DNA of 64,000 bases, from assembly GCF_000745005.1 (NCBI RefSeq), contig NZ_JQNB01000001.1, forward strand, positions 930,001 to 994,000, read 5' to 3'. This document shows, piece by piece, positions 16,665 through 24,900 of the stretch (position 1 is its first letter; every line of letters starts with the position of its first letter). Below the pieces are notes generated by a model. It did not search any database and was not told the origin of the DNA. It worked only from the letters and a program-made list of their open reading frames with translations. The translations under genes were made by a program, and so were the position numbers. Source of the stretch: Luteibacter sp. 9135. Lineage in GTDB: Bacteria; Pseudomonadota; Gammaproteobacteria; Xanthomonadales; Rhodanobacteraceae.

Positions 16665-17608
16665 GCCACGCCCCGGGCGCGACGACGACGCACCTCGAAG
16701 CCACCCAGCGCCAGCGAGGCGAGGACGAACGGGCCCAGCCCGTAGATGACCCGGTAGGCGAGTAGCGCCGCGAGCACGGTGGCGCGTTGTTCCTGCGGAA
16801 ATGCCGCCAGGGTCAGTGCCTCGAAGGCGCCGATGCCACCGGGCGTGTTGCTGATGATGCCCGCCAGGATGGCGCCGACGTAGATCGGCGCGAAGTCGAG
16901 GAAACTGCCGGCGATGTCGACGGGCAGCAGGAAGTACATGACGGCGATGGCGGCGACCATTTCCAGCGTGCCGATGGCGATCTGCGCACCGGCGGAGCGC
17001 GCGGACGGCACCGGGGTGGAGAACTTCCCCACGGTCAGCTCGTCGTGCTTGCCCGCCAGCCAGCGCAGCAGGACGACGAACAGGATCACCAGCGCGACAC
17101 CCGGCCAACGCCCCCAGCCGTGCGCGATGGATGGTTCGAGCAGCAGCGCGATCGCGGTGACCGAGGCGAAGCCCAGTGCCACCGCGAAGCCGACCAGACC
17201 GACCACGCGCGCCACGTCGGCGGCGCCCACCCCGCGTGTGGACAGCATGCGATAGCGCAGCGCCGTGCCCGTGATGGCATGGAAGCCCAGGGCATTGCAG
17301 ATGGCGTGCGTGGTGGCGCCGGAAAAGATCTTCATCCGCATCGATACCCCGCCCGGCACCACCGTCTCCACGGCGAACACGTCATAGGCGGTGAGGCAGG
17401 CCCAGCTGACCAGGGTGGCGCCGATGGACGCCAGGACATGCCAGCGCGGGATACGCTCGAGGGCCGCGCGGATGTCGTGCCAGGACATCCGCGCGATGTA
17501 GCGATGCAGCAGGAAGGCGGCCACGCCCACGAACAACGCCGCCAGCAGGTACTTGGCCGCGCGGCGGGTGGCGTGCTCCGGGGGTGGTTCGTTGTGGGTG
17601 TGCGTCAC
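16661..17608 (-). CDS. Lysylphosphatidylglycerol synthase TM-region / UPF0104 family membrane protein
   Basis: This 315-aa polytopic inner-membrane protein has the flippase-like fold of the UPF0104 / MprF N-terminal family: a central stretch FSGATTHAICNALGFHAITGTALRYRML, and the C-terminal SNTPGGIGAFEALTLAAF motif typical of the family. There is no catalytic lysyltransferase domain, so it may be a lipid or polyprenyl-sugar translocase; this is inference. I chose a GTG start at 17608, 4 bases after the modC stop; an in-frame ATG at 17650 would overlap modC by 38 bp. The stop overlaps the next gene's ATG. Confidence 0.75.
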   Translation of the reverse strand: MTHTHNEPPPEHATRRAAKYLLAALFVGVAAFLLHRYIARMSWHDIRAALERIPRWHVLASIGATLVSWACLTAYDVFAVETVVPGGVSMRMKIFSGATTHAICNALGFHAITGTALRYRMLSTRGVGAADVARVVGLVGFAVALGFASVTAIALLLEPSIAHGWGRWPGVALVILFVVLLRWLAGKHDELTVGKFSTPVPSARSAGAQIAIGTLEMVAAIAVMYFLLPVDIAGSFLDFAPIYVGAILAGIISNTPGGIGAFEALTLAAFPQEQRATVLAALLAYRVIYGLGPFVLASLALGGFEVRRRRARGVA

Positions 17609-17612
17609 CGCG

Positions 17613-18344
17613 TTACTCTGCCATGGGACGCTGCCCGGGAAAGGCGCCATGATCCCACGACAACGAGGATGGGCGTGACCGACCGACCACACGACCCTCG
17701 CGCAGTTCGAAGGTGTCACCGTCCAGCGCCGCCACATCGGCGGGGTCGTGGGTGATGACCACCAGTTGCAGGTCCAGCCGGGCCTGCACGGCCAGCAGTT
17801 CGTCGCGCATGCGGCCCCGCAGCGCGGGATCCAGCGCGGCAAACGGCTCGTCCAGCAGCAGGCCCTTCGGTTCGGTGGCCAGCGCGCGGGCCAGCGCCAC
17901 ACGCTGGCGCTGGCCTCCGGAGATCCGCGCCGGGTAGCTGTCGGCCACCCCGGCCAGTTCGAACGCAGCCAGCCAGCGCTCCACGCGCGCATCCGGGCCC
18001 CGGCGGGACGGATTGAGCCAGCCGCCACGCAGCCCGAAACCGATGTTCTGTGCCACGGTCAGGTGGGGAAACAACGCGTAGTCCTGGAACACGTAAGCCA
18101 GGCCGCGCTGGCGCGGGGGCAGGTTCACGCGGGTGCCGGCATCGAACAGCGTGCGGCCGTCGACACGCACATGACCGGCCTCCGGCACGATCAAACCGGC
18201 CATGGCGCGCAGCGTGAGGCTCTTGCCCGCACCGGAAGGACCGAACAGCACGATGCGGCGGTGGTCCGACCGCAGCGCCACGTCCAGCGTGAAGCGACGT
18301 TCGTCGGCACACAGCGTCGTGCGCAGTGCCACGTCGACCGTCAC
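17613..18344 (-). CDS. modC: Molybdate ABC transporter ATP-binding protein ModC (short form)
   Basis: This 243-aa ABC ATPase has Walker A GPSGAGKS, the Q-loop VFQDYALFPHLTV, signature SGGQRQRVALARAL, Walker B LLLDEPFAALD and switch His in THD. Full-length ModC proteins usually carry a C-terminal TOBE/Mop molybdate-binding domain (about 100 residues more); here the protein ends shortly after the ATPase domain (LREGRVVGRSRPSSL), so that domain is missing. Its ATG overlaps the modB stop by 4 bp. With modB and modA it forms the molybdate (or tungstate) uptake operon. Confidence 0.88.
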   Translation of the reverse strand: MTVDVALRTTLCADERRFTLDVALRSDHRRIVLFGPSGAGKSLTLRAMAGLIVPEAGHVRVDGRTLFDAGTRVNLPPRQRGLAYVFQDYALFPHLTVAQNIGFGLRGGWLNPSRRGPDARVERWLAAFELAGVADSYPARISGGQRQRVALARALATEPKGLLLDEPFAALDPALRGRMRDELLAVQARLDLQLVVITHDPADVAALDGDTFELREGRVVGRSRPSSLSWDHGAFPGQRPMAE

Positions 18345-19015
18345 GGGCGCATCCGCCGTACGGGGTCCGGGGCGAGCCGGCCGGCGAGCAGCAGCACGGC
18401 CACGCAGGTCACTGACGTCACCGCCACCATCAGGGCGGCAGAGCGATCGTCGCCGGCCTGCACGGCGGTATAGATCGCGACGGAAAGCGTCTGCGTGCGC
18501 CCCGGCAGGTTGCCCGCGATCATCAGCGTGGCCCCGAATTCACCCAGCGCGCGGGCGAACGCGAGCAGCACGCCGGCGGTGATGCCGCGCGCAGCCAGCG
18601 GCAGCGACACGCGGAAGAACACCGCGGCCTCGCGCAGGCCGAGAACGCGGGCGGCGCTTTCCAGTTGCGGATCGACCGCCTCGAAGGCGGCACGGGCGGC
18701 CTTGTGCACCAGCGGGAACGCAACCAGCGTGGCGGCGATCACCGCACCTTGCCATGTGAACACCAGATCGATTCCCCGTTCGTGCAGCCACGCGCCCACG
18801 CGGCCGCGGCGGCCGAGAAGCACCAGCAGGTAATAGCCGAGTACCGTGGGCGGCAACACCAGCGGCAGGGTCAGCACCGCATCCACGACATCGCGTGCCG
18901 GCGAACGCCAGCGGGACAGGCCGAAGGCTACCGCGACGCCGAGCACGAGGTTGATCGCGGTAGCCCACAGCGCCACCTTGAGCGACAGTGCCAGGGGAAT
19001 CCAGGCGGCTCCCAC
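18341..19015 (-). CDS. modB: Molybdate ABC transporter permease ModB
   Basis: This 224-aa inner-membrane permease has about five helices and the EAA-type cytoplasmic loop (AARVLGLREAAVFFRVSLPLAARGI, then the ARALGEFGATLMIAGN block characteristic of ModB/CysTW-like permeases). It begins 6 bp after the modA stop and its stop overlaps the modC start, giving the order modA-modB-modC on the minus strand. Confidence 0.92.
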   Translation of the reverse strand: MGAAWIPLALSLKVALWATAINLVLGVAVAFGLSRWRSPARDVVDAVLTLPLVLPPTVLGYYLLVLLGRRGRVGAWLHERGIDLVFTWQGAVIAATLVAFPLVHKAARAAFEAVDPQLESAARVLGLREAAVFFRVSLPLAARGITAGVLLAFARALGEFGATLMIAGNLPGRTQTLSVAIYTAVQAGDDRSAALMVAVTSVTCVAVLLLAGRLAPDPVRRMRP

Positions 19016-19021
19016 GTTGCC

Positions 19022-19768
19022 TCAGGGCGCCTGGAAGCCGAACGACGCCAGGATGCGCCGACCATCGGCCGACTGCACGAACGCCGAGAACGACGCCGCT
19101 TCGGCCGCATGCGGCGTGCCCGCGACCACGGCGATGGGATAGCGGATGGGGCGCGGCGTCGGTACCGTGGCGACGACGTTCACCCGATCCTTCATGACGG
19201 TGGCGTCGGTGGCGAAGACGAAGCCCGCGTCCACTTCACCTCGCGCGACGTAATCGAGGCTTTGCCGCACGTTCTGGGCGAGCACGCCCTTGGCCGATAC
19301 CGCGTCCCACAGGCCCTGCTGCTGCAGCGCCGCCTGGGTGTAACGACCCACGGGCACCGAGGCCGGATCGCCATAGGCCACGCGCTTGACCGTGGACTGC
19401 CGCAGGTCGGCCGTCGAACCGACATGCACGCTGGCATCCTTCGGAACGATCAGCACGAGGCGATTGCTGGCGAAGTCCCGTCGCGTGGCGATATCGATGG
19501 CGCCGGCGGCAACGGCCTTGTCCATCGCCGTCTGGTCGGCCGATGCGAAGAGATCCGCTGGCGCGCCGTTGGCGATCTGCCTGAGCAGCACATCGGACGC
19601 CGCGAAATTGAGTACCACGTGGGTGCCGGGATGGGCGGTTTCGTAAGCGGTGCCTACCGCCCGGAACGCGTCCGTGAGGCTGGACGCGGCCGATACCGTC
19701 AGGTCGGCGGCCGACGCCAGGCCAGGGCCGGCAAGGAGGCACAGCGCGAGGAGCGACCGGAACTGCAT
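19022..19768 (-). CDS. modA: Molybdate ABC transporter periplasmic binding protein ModA
   Basis: This is a 248-aa secreted binding protein. The start at 19768 gives a signal peptide (MQFRSLLALCLLAGPGLASAAD); the mature part begins LTVSAASSLTDAFRAVG, the ModA oxyanion-site motif, with NFAASDVLLRQIANGAPADLFASAD and YGDPASVPVGRY as further ligand-site blocks. An in-frame upstream ATG (19798) would place 10 polar residues before the signal. No ModE gene and no clear ModE box were seen nearby. Confidence 0.92.
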   Translation of the reverse strand: MQFRSLLALCLLAGPGLASAADLTVSAASSLTDAFRAVGTAYETAHPGTHVVLNFAASDVLLRQIANGAPADLFASADQTAMDKAVAAGAIDIATRRDFASNRLVLIVPKDASVHVGSTADLRQSTVKRVAYGDPASVPVGRYTQAALQQQGLWDAVSAKGVLAQNVRQSLDYVARGEVDAGFVFATDATVMKDRVNVVATVPTPRPIRYPIAVVAGTPHAAEAASFSAFVQSADGRRILASFGFQAP

Positions 19769-19850
19769 GGGGATATCCGTGCGGAAAAGGCTTCGCAATA
19801 TAGGAACGCCTGGCGCGCCCGGTCAACGGACGCGCGATGTCCCTGCGGTC

Positions 19851-19884
19851 GCGTCACCGGCGCCCTCGCAGGTGCCGGTGACGC
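19851..19884 (-). terminator. Strong stem-loop after glgX
   Basis: Eleven-base perfect arms (GCGTCACCGGC and GCCGGTGACGC), extendable inward by three pairs, begin 8 bases past the glgX stop on the minus strand. It lacks a T-run, so it may be a Rho-assisted end or an mRNA 3' stabiliser. Confidence 0.5.
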
Positions 19885-19891
19885 GTGGTGC

Positions 19892-21994
19892 TTACCCCGC
19901 GGCCAGTACCACGAAGCTGCGCGGTGACGCGATCAGTTTGCCGTCCTCCGCCACGGTGTCCACGGCGAGCTCTTCGTCGCTGGAGAAGGCAACGCTCCAG
20001 CGACCCTCCGGCAGTGCGAACTCCACGCCGCCGTCGAAAGCGTTGATCAGGATCAGCACGGTCTGGTCAGCCGCGTGTTCGCGCACGCCGGACGCCTGGC
20101 TACGGCCGTCCAGCAGCACGCCGATGGATCGGGCCCGCGGATCGTCCCAGTGTTCCTGCTGCATTTCGCCACCGCCGGGATTGAGCCAGACGATATCGCG
20201 GATACCCGATTCCTCGTCGTAGCGTCCATTGAGGAAGCGGCCACGGCGCAGGATGGGGTAGCGCTCGCGCAGGGCCAGCAACTCGCGTACCGACTGCGCC
20301 AGTCCATCGTCGGACGGATCGTTTTCCCAGTCGATCCAGCTGAGCGGGTTGTCCTGGCCGTAGACGTTGTTGTTGCCGTCCTGCGTGTTGCCGCGCTCGT
20401 CGCCGGACAGCAGCATCGGCGTGCCCTGGGCCAGCAGCAGCGTGGCCAGCAGGTTGCGCGACTGTCGCTGGCGCACGGCGAGAATGCCCGCGTCGTCCGT
20501 CGGGCCTTCGGCACCATGGTTGAACGAGTGGTTGTTATCCGAGCCGTCGCGGTTGTCTTCGCCGTTGGCATCGTTGTGCTTGCCGTTGTAGCTGAGCAGG
20601 TCGCGCAGGGTGAAGCCGTCGTGCGCCGTGATGAAGTTGAGCGACGCATAAGGACGGCGACCGCGCTTGTCGAACAGGTCGGCGGAGCCGGTAAAGCGAC
20701 GGGCAAATTCCGCCAGCTTGCCTTCCTCGCCGATCCAGAACGCGCGCACCGTATCTCGGAACTTGTCGTTCCATTCCACCCAGCCCGGCGGGAACTCGCC
20801 CACCTGATAGCCGCCGGGGCCGCAATCCCACGGCTCGGCGATCATCTTGGTCTGGTTGAGCACCGGGTCCTGCGTGCAGGCGTCGAGGAAACCGCCGTTC
20901 TCGTCGAAGCCGTAGGGCTCGCGGCCAAGGATGGTGGCGAGGTCGAAGCGGAAGCCGTCGACGTTCATCTCCGTCGTCCAGTAGCGCAGCGAGTCGGTCA
21001 CCATCTGCAGCACGCGCGCATGGCTGAGGTTCACCGTGTTGCCGGTTCCGGTGTCGTTGATGTAATAGCGCTTGTCTTCGGCGAGGCGATAGTAGCTGGC
21101 ATTGTCGATGCCCTTGAACGACAGCGTCGGCCCCATCTCGTTGCCTTCGGCGGTGTGGTTGTAGACCACATCCAGGATCACCTCCAGCCCGGCGCGGTGA
21201 TACGCCGCCACCATGTCCTTGAACTCGCGCGGGTCGCCGCTGGACAGGTAGCGCGTCTTCAGCGCGAAAAAGCCGATGGTGTTGTAGCCCCAGTAGTTGC
21301 GCAGGCCCTGTTCGAGCAGGTGCTGGTCGTCGAGGTACGCATGCACGGGCAGCAACTCGACCGAGGTGACGCCGAGGCCGCGCACGTAGTCGATCACCTC
21401 GGGCGTGGCCAGGCCGGCAAACGTGCCGCGAAGGTTTTCCGGCACGGCCGGGTGACCCATGGTGTAGCCGCGGACATGGGTCTCCTGGATCACCGTGCGG
21501 TTCCAGGGCACCGACGGCTTGCCATGCTCGATCCACTTGTACGAGGTGTCCACCACCATCGCCTTGGGCATGAATGGCGCGCTGTCGCGCTCGTCGAAGC
21601 TGAGGTCACCATCGGGGTGGCCCACCGTGTAACCGTAGAGTTCGTCGGCCCAGGTCAGCTCACCGACGATGTGCTTCGCGTACGGATCGAGCAGCAGCTT
21701 GTTCGGATTGAACCGGTGGCCGTTCTGCGGCTCGTACGGACCGTGCACGCGGTAACCGTACAACTGGCCCGGACCGACGCCGGGAACGTAACCGTGCCAC
21801 ACCTCGTCGGTGTACTCGGGCAGGTCGATCCGGCCCGTCTCGTTGCCGGCCTCGTCGTAGAAGCACACTTCCACACGGGTGCCGTGGGCGGTGAACAGCG
21901 CGAAATTGGTGCCGTTGCCATCCCAGGTCGCTCCGCGCGGAAACGGTGAACCCTCGCGGACGGGCGAGGCGGAGTCGTAGCGGAGATCGGGCAT
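19892..21994 (-). CDS. glgX: Glycogen debranching enzyme GlgX (GH13)
   Basis: This 700-aa cytoplasmic enzyme hydrolyses alpha-1,6 branch points of (phosphorylase-trimmed) glycogen. An N-terminal CBM48 domain (GSPFPRGATWDGNGTNFALF, YGYRVHGPYEP) is followed by the GH13 barrel: VYNHTAEGN (region I), MNVDGFRFDLATILG with the catalytic Asp (II), IAEPWDCG with the acid Glu (III), and FITAHDGFTLRDLL (IV). The GNE-type sequence LSGDERGNTQDGNNN is typical of GlgX. The start at 21994 follows GAGGATGCCT; upstream in-frame codons to 22105 are not conserved-looking. No other glg genes lie nearby, so it appears to be separate from the synthesis operon. Confidence 0.95.
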   Translation of the reverse strand: MPDLRYDSASPVREGSPFPRGATWDGNGTNFALFTAHGTRVEVCFYDEAGNETGRIDLPEYTDEVWHGYVPGVGPGQLYGYRVHGPYEPQNGHRFNPNKLLLDPYAKHIVGELTWADELYGYTVGHPDGDLSFDERDSAPFMPKAMVVDTSYKWIEHGKPSVPWNRTVIQETHVRGYTMGHPAVPENLRGTFAGLATPEVIDYVRGLGVTSVELLPVHAYLDDQHLLEQGLRNYWGYNTIGFFALKTRYLSSGDPREFKDMVAAYHRAGLEVILDVVYNHTAEGNEMGPTLSFKGIDNASYYRLAEDKRYYINDTGTGNTVNLSHARVLQMVTDSLRYWTTEMNVDGFRFDLATILGREPYGFDENGGFLDACTQDPVLNQTKMIAEPWDCGPGGYQVGEFPPGWVEWNDKFRDTVRAFWIGEEGKLAEFARRFTGSADLFDKRGRRPYASLNFITAHDGFTLRDLLSYNGKHNDANGEDNRDGSDNNHSFNHGAEGPTDDAGILAVRQRQSRNLLATLLLAQGTPMLLSGDERGNTQDGNNNVYGQDNPLSWIDWENDPSDDGLAQSVRELLALRERYPILRRGRFLNGRYDEESGIRDIVWLNPGGGEMQQEHWDDPRARSIGVLLDGRSQASGVREHAADQTVLILINAFDGGVEFALPEGRWSVAFSSDEELAVDTVAEDGKLIASPRSFVVLAAG

Positions 21995-22134
21995 ATAGGC
22001 ATCCTCGGTGGGGGAGCGCACGATGACCGAGGCCGCGACAGGAAAACGTGAGGAACACGCCGCCTTGAATTCCCTGTCGTGGCAGGCACAGCGACAACGC
22101 GCCACGGTATTTTCACCTCCAGCCGTGACATCAT

Positions 22135-22154
22135 CCCTGGACCCTTATCCAGGG
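22135..22154. promoter_or_regulatory. Inverted repeat ahead of the DUF2946-TonB receptor unit
   Basis: CCCTGGA and TCCAGGG flank a 6-base loop, ending 22 bp before the GTG start at 22177. Position suggests an operator or leader hairpin for the gene pair; no regulator is identified. Confidence 0.35.
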
Positions 22155-22176
22155 TCGATTCGAAGGGAGCGCCGCG

Positions 22177-22551
22177 GTGCGTCGAGGGCAGGGTCGAAGG
22201 CGTTGGCTGGGCTGGATGGCGATCGTCGCCGTCTGGTTCACCGTGCTCGCGCCCACGGTCTCGCGCACGCTACCGGCCTTCGCCTTCCCCGACCTGGGCG
22301 CTTGGTGCGACGCCACGCCTGCCGCGCACCACGACGGCGGGGCCGAACACCGCGACGCCGACGCCGATGGCGCCTGCGGTTATTGCACCCTGTTCGCGCA
22401 GGTGCCGGCGCTCGGCGGCAGTTTCTTCATCGGTAGCGTGGCGCATGTCGCGGCGCACATCGATCCACTCGTGCCCCATCCGCACGATATCGCCTCCCCC
22501 GCTCGCTTCCATGCTCCACCCCGAGGTCCACCGGTCCCCACTTACGCCTGA
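22177..22551 (+). CDS. DUF2946 family protein
   Basis: This 124-aa protein has an N-terminal membrane/signal segment (WLGWMAIVAVWFTVLAPTVS) and the DUF2946 hallmark of a His/Asp-rich stretch followed by C-x-Y-C (HHDGGAEHRDADADGACGYC). The family is often found next to TonB-dependent receptors, frequently ones linked to copper or other metals, and the His/Cys groups fit metal handling; this is inference. The GTG start follows GAAGGGAGC at good spacing. It is 45 bp upstream of the TonB receptor gene on the same strand and probably co-transcribed. Confidence 0.7.
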   Translation: MRRGQGRRRWLGWMAIVAVWFTVLAPTVSRTLPAFAFPDLGAWCDATPAAHHDGGAEHRDADADGACGYCTLFAQVPALGGSFFIGSVAHVAAHIDPLVPHPHDIASPARFHAPPRGPPVPTYA

Positions 22552-22596
22552 TCGCTCCTTTCCACGCGACCCATGCCACCGACCCACGGACCTCCC

Positions 22597-24900
22597 ATGC
22601 TGCTGCCTTCATTCCACGGGCGCGCGATCGCGCGCGCCGTTGCCTGCGCCCTCGGCGCCACCGCGTGGTCCGCCCATGCGGCCGACACTCCCGCGACGCC
22701 CGATGCGCCGCAGACCACTACCTTGCGCGAAGTGCGCGTTTCCGCGGCCAGCCACGGCTCGCGGGTCGACCCCGACATGCCTTCGGCCGTGGAAACCCTG
22801 GAGGCGGCGAAACTGGATCGCCTCAACGTGGTCAACACCGAGGACGCGCTGAAGTACCTGCCGTCGTTCGGCATCCGCAAGCGGTTCATAGGCGACGAGA
22901 ACGCCACCTTCTCGGTGCGCGGTACCAGCAACCAGCAGAGCGCGCGCGGGCTGGTCTACCTCGACGGCCTGCTGCTGTCCAACCTGCTCGGCAACAGCTG
23001 GGGCAATCCGCCGCGCTGGTCCATGGCGTTCCCCGAGAATCTGGCGCGCGTCGAGGTGATCTACGGCGCGTATTCCGCGCTGTATCCCGGCAATGCCATC
23101 GGTGCCACGGTGCTGATGACCACGCGCATGCCCGAACGGCTGGAGGTCACCGGCGAGGTGCAGGCCTTTACCCAGCATGTGGATACCTACGGCGTGGACC
23201 GCAACTACGGTGGAAGCCGGCAGAGCGCCACCCTGGGCGACCGCTCGGGTCGTTTCGCCTTCCTCATCGGCGTGGCGCACCTGCAATCCAACGGTCAGCC
23301 GCTGGTCTATGCCACGCAGAACCAGTCGACCCGCCCGGGCGGTGCCCAGCCCGTGACGGGCGCCATCGCCGACACCGGCACCAACGGCCTGCCGCGCGAG
23401 GTGCTCGGCATCAACAGCGAAGGCCAGGAAGCGACCCGCCAGGACGAGGCGCACCTGCGCCTTACCTACGACTTCACGCCCGAGCTGACCGGTGGCATCA
23501 CCGCCGGCTACTGGAACCAGGAACTGTCCCACCGCACGGCGACCTTCCTGCGCGATGGCGCCGGCCAGCCGGTGTGGTCGGGTCCGGTGAGCATCGGCGG
23601 CCGGGCATACACGCTGCCAGCGAACTTCTTCGCGCCGAGCACACGGCAGAGCCGAAATTATCTTTACGGCGCCTCGCTCGGCACGCATCGCGATAGCGGC
23701 TGGAACATCGAGGGCAACGCGTCGTACTTCGACATGGACCGCAACCGAGACCGCGTGGCCGATGCCGTGACCTACGACGGCAGCGGCCTGCTCACCGCCG
23801 GTGACGGCAGCCGGTGGCGCACGTTCGACCTGCGCGCCAGCCACACGCCGGACAGCCTGGCGGACAACACGCATACGGTGAGCTTCGGCTATCACTTCGA
23901 CGGCTATCGACTGGACAACGCCAGCTACCTGTTGTCCGCCTGGCGCCGCGGCGACGCCGGCACGCAGACGGCCGGCAACGGCGGCAGCACGCAGACACAG
24001 GCGGTGTACGTGCAGGATGCCTGGCAGCTGGACGAGCGCTGGCGCCTCACCGGCGGCGCTCGCTACGAACAGTGGCGGGCCTTCGGCGGGCAGCGCGCGA
24101 GCTCGGCGGCCGCCGTGACCTACCCGGAACGCGACGAGTCGCATACCTCGCCCAAGCTGTCGCTGTCCTATGCGGCCAGCGACAGCCTTCTGCTGCGCGT
24201 GTCCGGCGCACGCGCCTATCGCTTTCCCACGGTCAACGAACTGTTCCAGGGCAGCTTCAACGGCATCGCGTTCACCAACAACGATCCGAACCTCAAGCCG
24301 GAGAACGACCTTTCGCGCGAGCTCTCCGCGGAGTGGTACCAGGCGCATGGCGTGGCCCGCTTCACGCTGTACCGGAGCGACACCCGCAACGCGCTGTTCA
24401 GCCAGACCGACACCACGGTGTTTCCCAATGTCACCAACGTGCAGAACGTCGACCTCGTGCGTACGCGCAGCGCCGAGGCCAGCTACGACGGACGTGGCGT
24501 GGTGTGGGACACGCTGGACCTGACCGCGAACGCGGCCTATACGCAGGCCACCACCGTGCGCAACCGGCGCAACCCGGCCTCGGAAGGCAAGCAGTTCTAT
24601 CGGATACCCCGCTGGCGCGCCAACCTGGTGGCCACCTGGCACGCGTCCGAAGCGGTGGCGCTGACCCTGGCCGGGCGGTACTCGGGGCGCCAGTACAACA
24701 CGCTGGACCACAGCGACATCCGCCCCGACACCTTCGGCGGCGCCAGCGAATTCCTGACCTTCGACGCCAAGCTGCAATGGCAGGCCAGTAAACAGGTGAA
24801 CCTTGGCGTGGGCGTGGACAACCTCACCGATCGCCGCTACTACGTGTATTACCCCTACCCGTCACGGACCTACCTGATGGAGGCAAAGTTTCGTCTCTAG
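22597..24900 (+). CDS. TonB-dependent outer-membrane receptor
   Basis: This is a 767-aa receptor from the chosen start (775 aa from an in-frame ATG at 22573, which lacks a ribosome site). Signal peptide MLLPSFHGRAIARAVACALG is followed by a plug domain (about 55-165: VNTEDALKYLPSFGIRKRF, ATFSVRGTSNQQSARGLVYLDGLLL, VEVIYGAYSALYPGNAIGATVL) and a beta-barrel ending in the classic YPYPSRTYLMEAKFRL with terminal aromatic/Leu. A late-barrel DNLTDRRYYVYY block is typical. Substrate unknown; the DUF2946 neighbour hints at a metal chelate. Its TAG stop at 24898-24900 shares the CTAG palindrome with the stop of the convergent lanKC, a 4-bp tail-to-tail overlap. Confidence 0.9.
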   Translation: MLLPSFHGRAIARAVACALGATAWSAHAADTPATPDAPQTTTLREVRVSAASHGSRVDPDMPSAVETLEAAKLDRLNVVNTEDALKYLPSFGIRKRFIGDENATFSVRGTSNQQSARGLVYLDGLLLSNLLGNSWGNPPRWSMAFPENLARVEVIYGAYSALYPGNAIGATVLMTTRMPERLEVTGEVQAFTQHVDTYGVDRNYGGSRQSATLGDRSGRFAFLIGVAHLQSNGQPLVYATQNQSTRPGGAQPVTGAIADTGTNGLPREVLGINSEGQEATRQDEAHLRLTYDFTPELTGGITAGYWNQELSHRTATFLRDGAGQPVWSGPVSIGGRAYTLPANFFAPSTRQSRNYLYGASLGTHRDSGWNIEGNASYFDMDRNRDRVADAVTYDGSGLLTAGDGSRWRTFDLRASHTPDSLADNTHTVSFGYHFDGYRLDNASYLLSAWRRGDAGTQTAGNGGSTQTQAVYVQDAWQLDERWRLTGGARYEQWRAFGGQRASSAAAVTYPERDESHTSPKLSLSYAASDSLLLRVSGARAYRFPTVNELFQGSFNGIAFTNNDPNLKPENDLSRELSAEWYQAHGVARFTLYRSDTRNALFSQTDTTVFPNVTNVQNVDLVRTRSAEASYDGRGVVWDTLDLTANAAYTQATTVRNRRNPASEGKQFYRIPRWRANLVATWHASEAVALTLAGRYSGRQYNTLDHSDIRPDTFGGASEFLTFDAKLQWQASKQVNLGVGVDNLTDRRYYVYYPYPSRTYLMEAKFRL

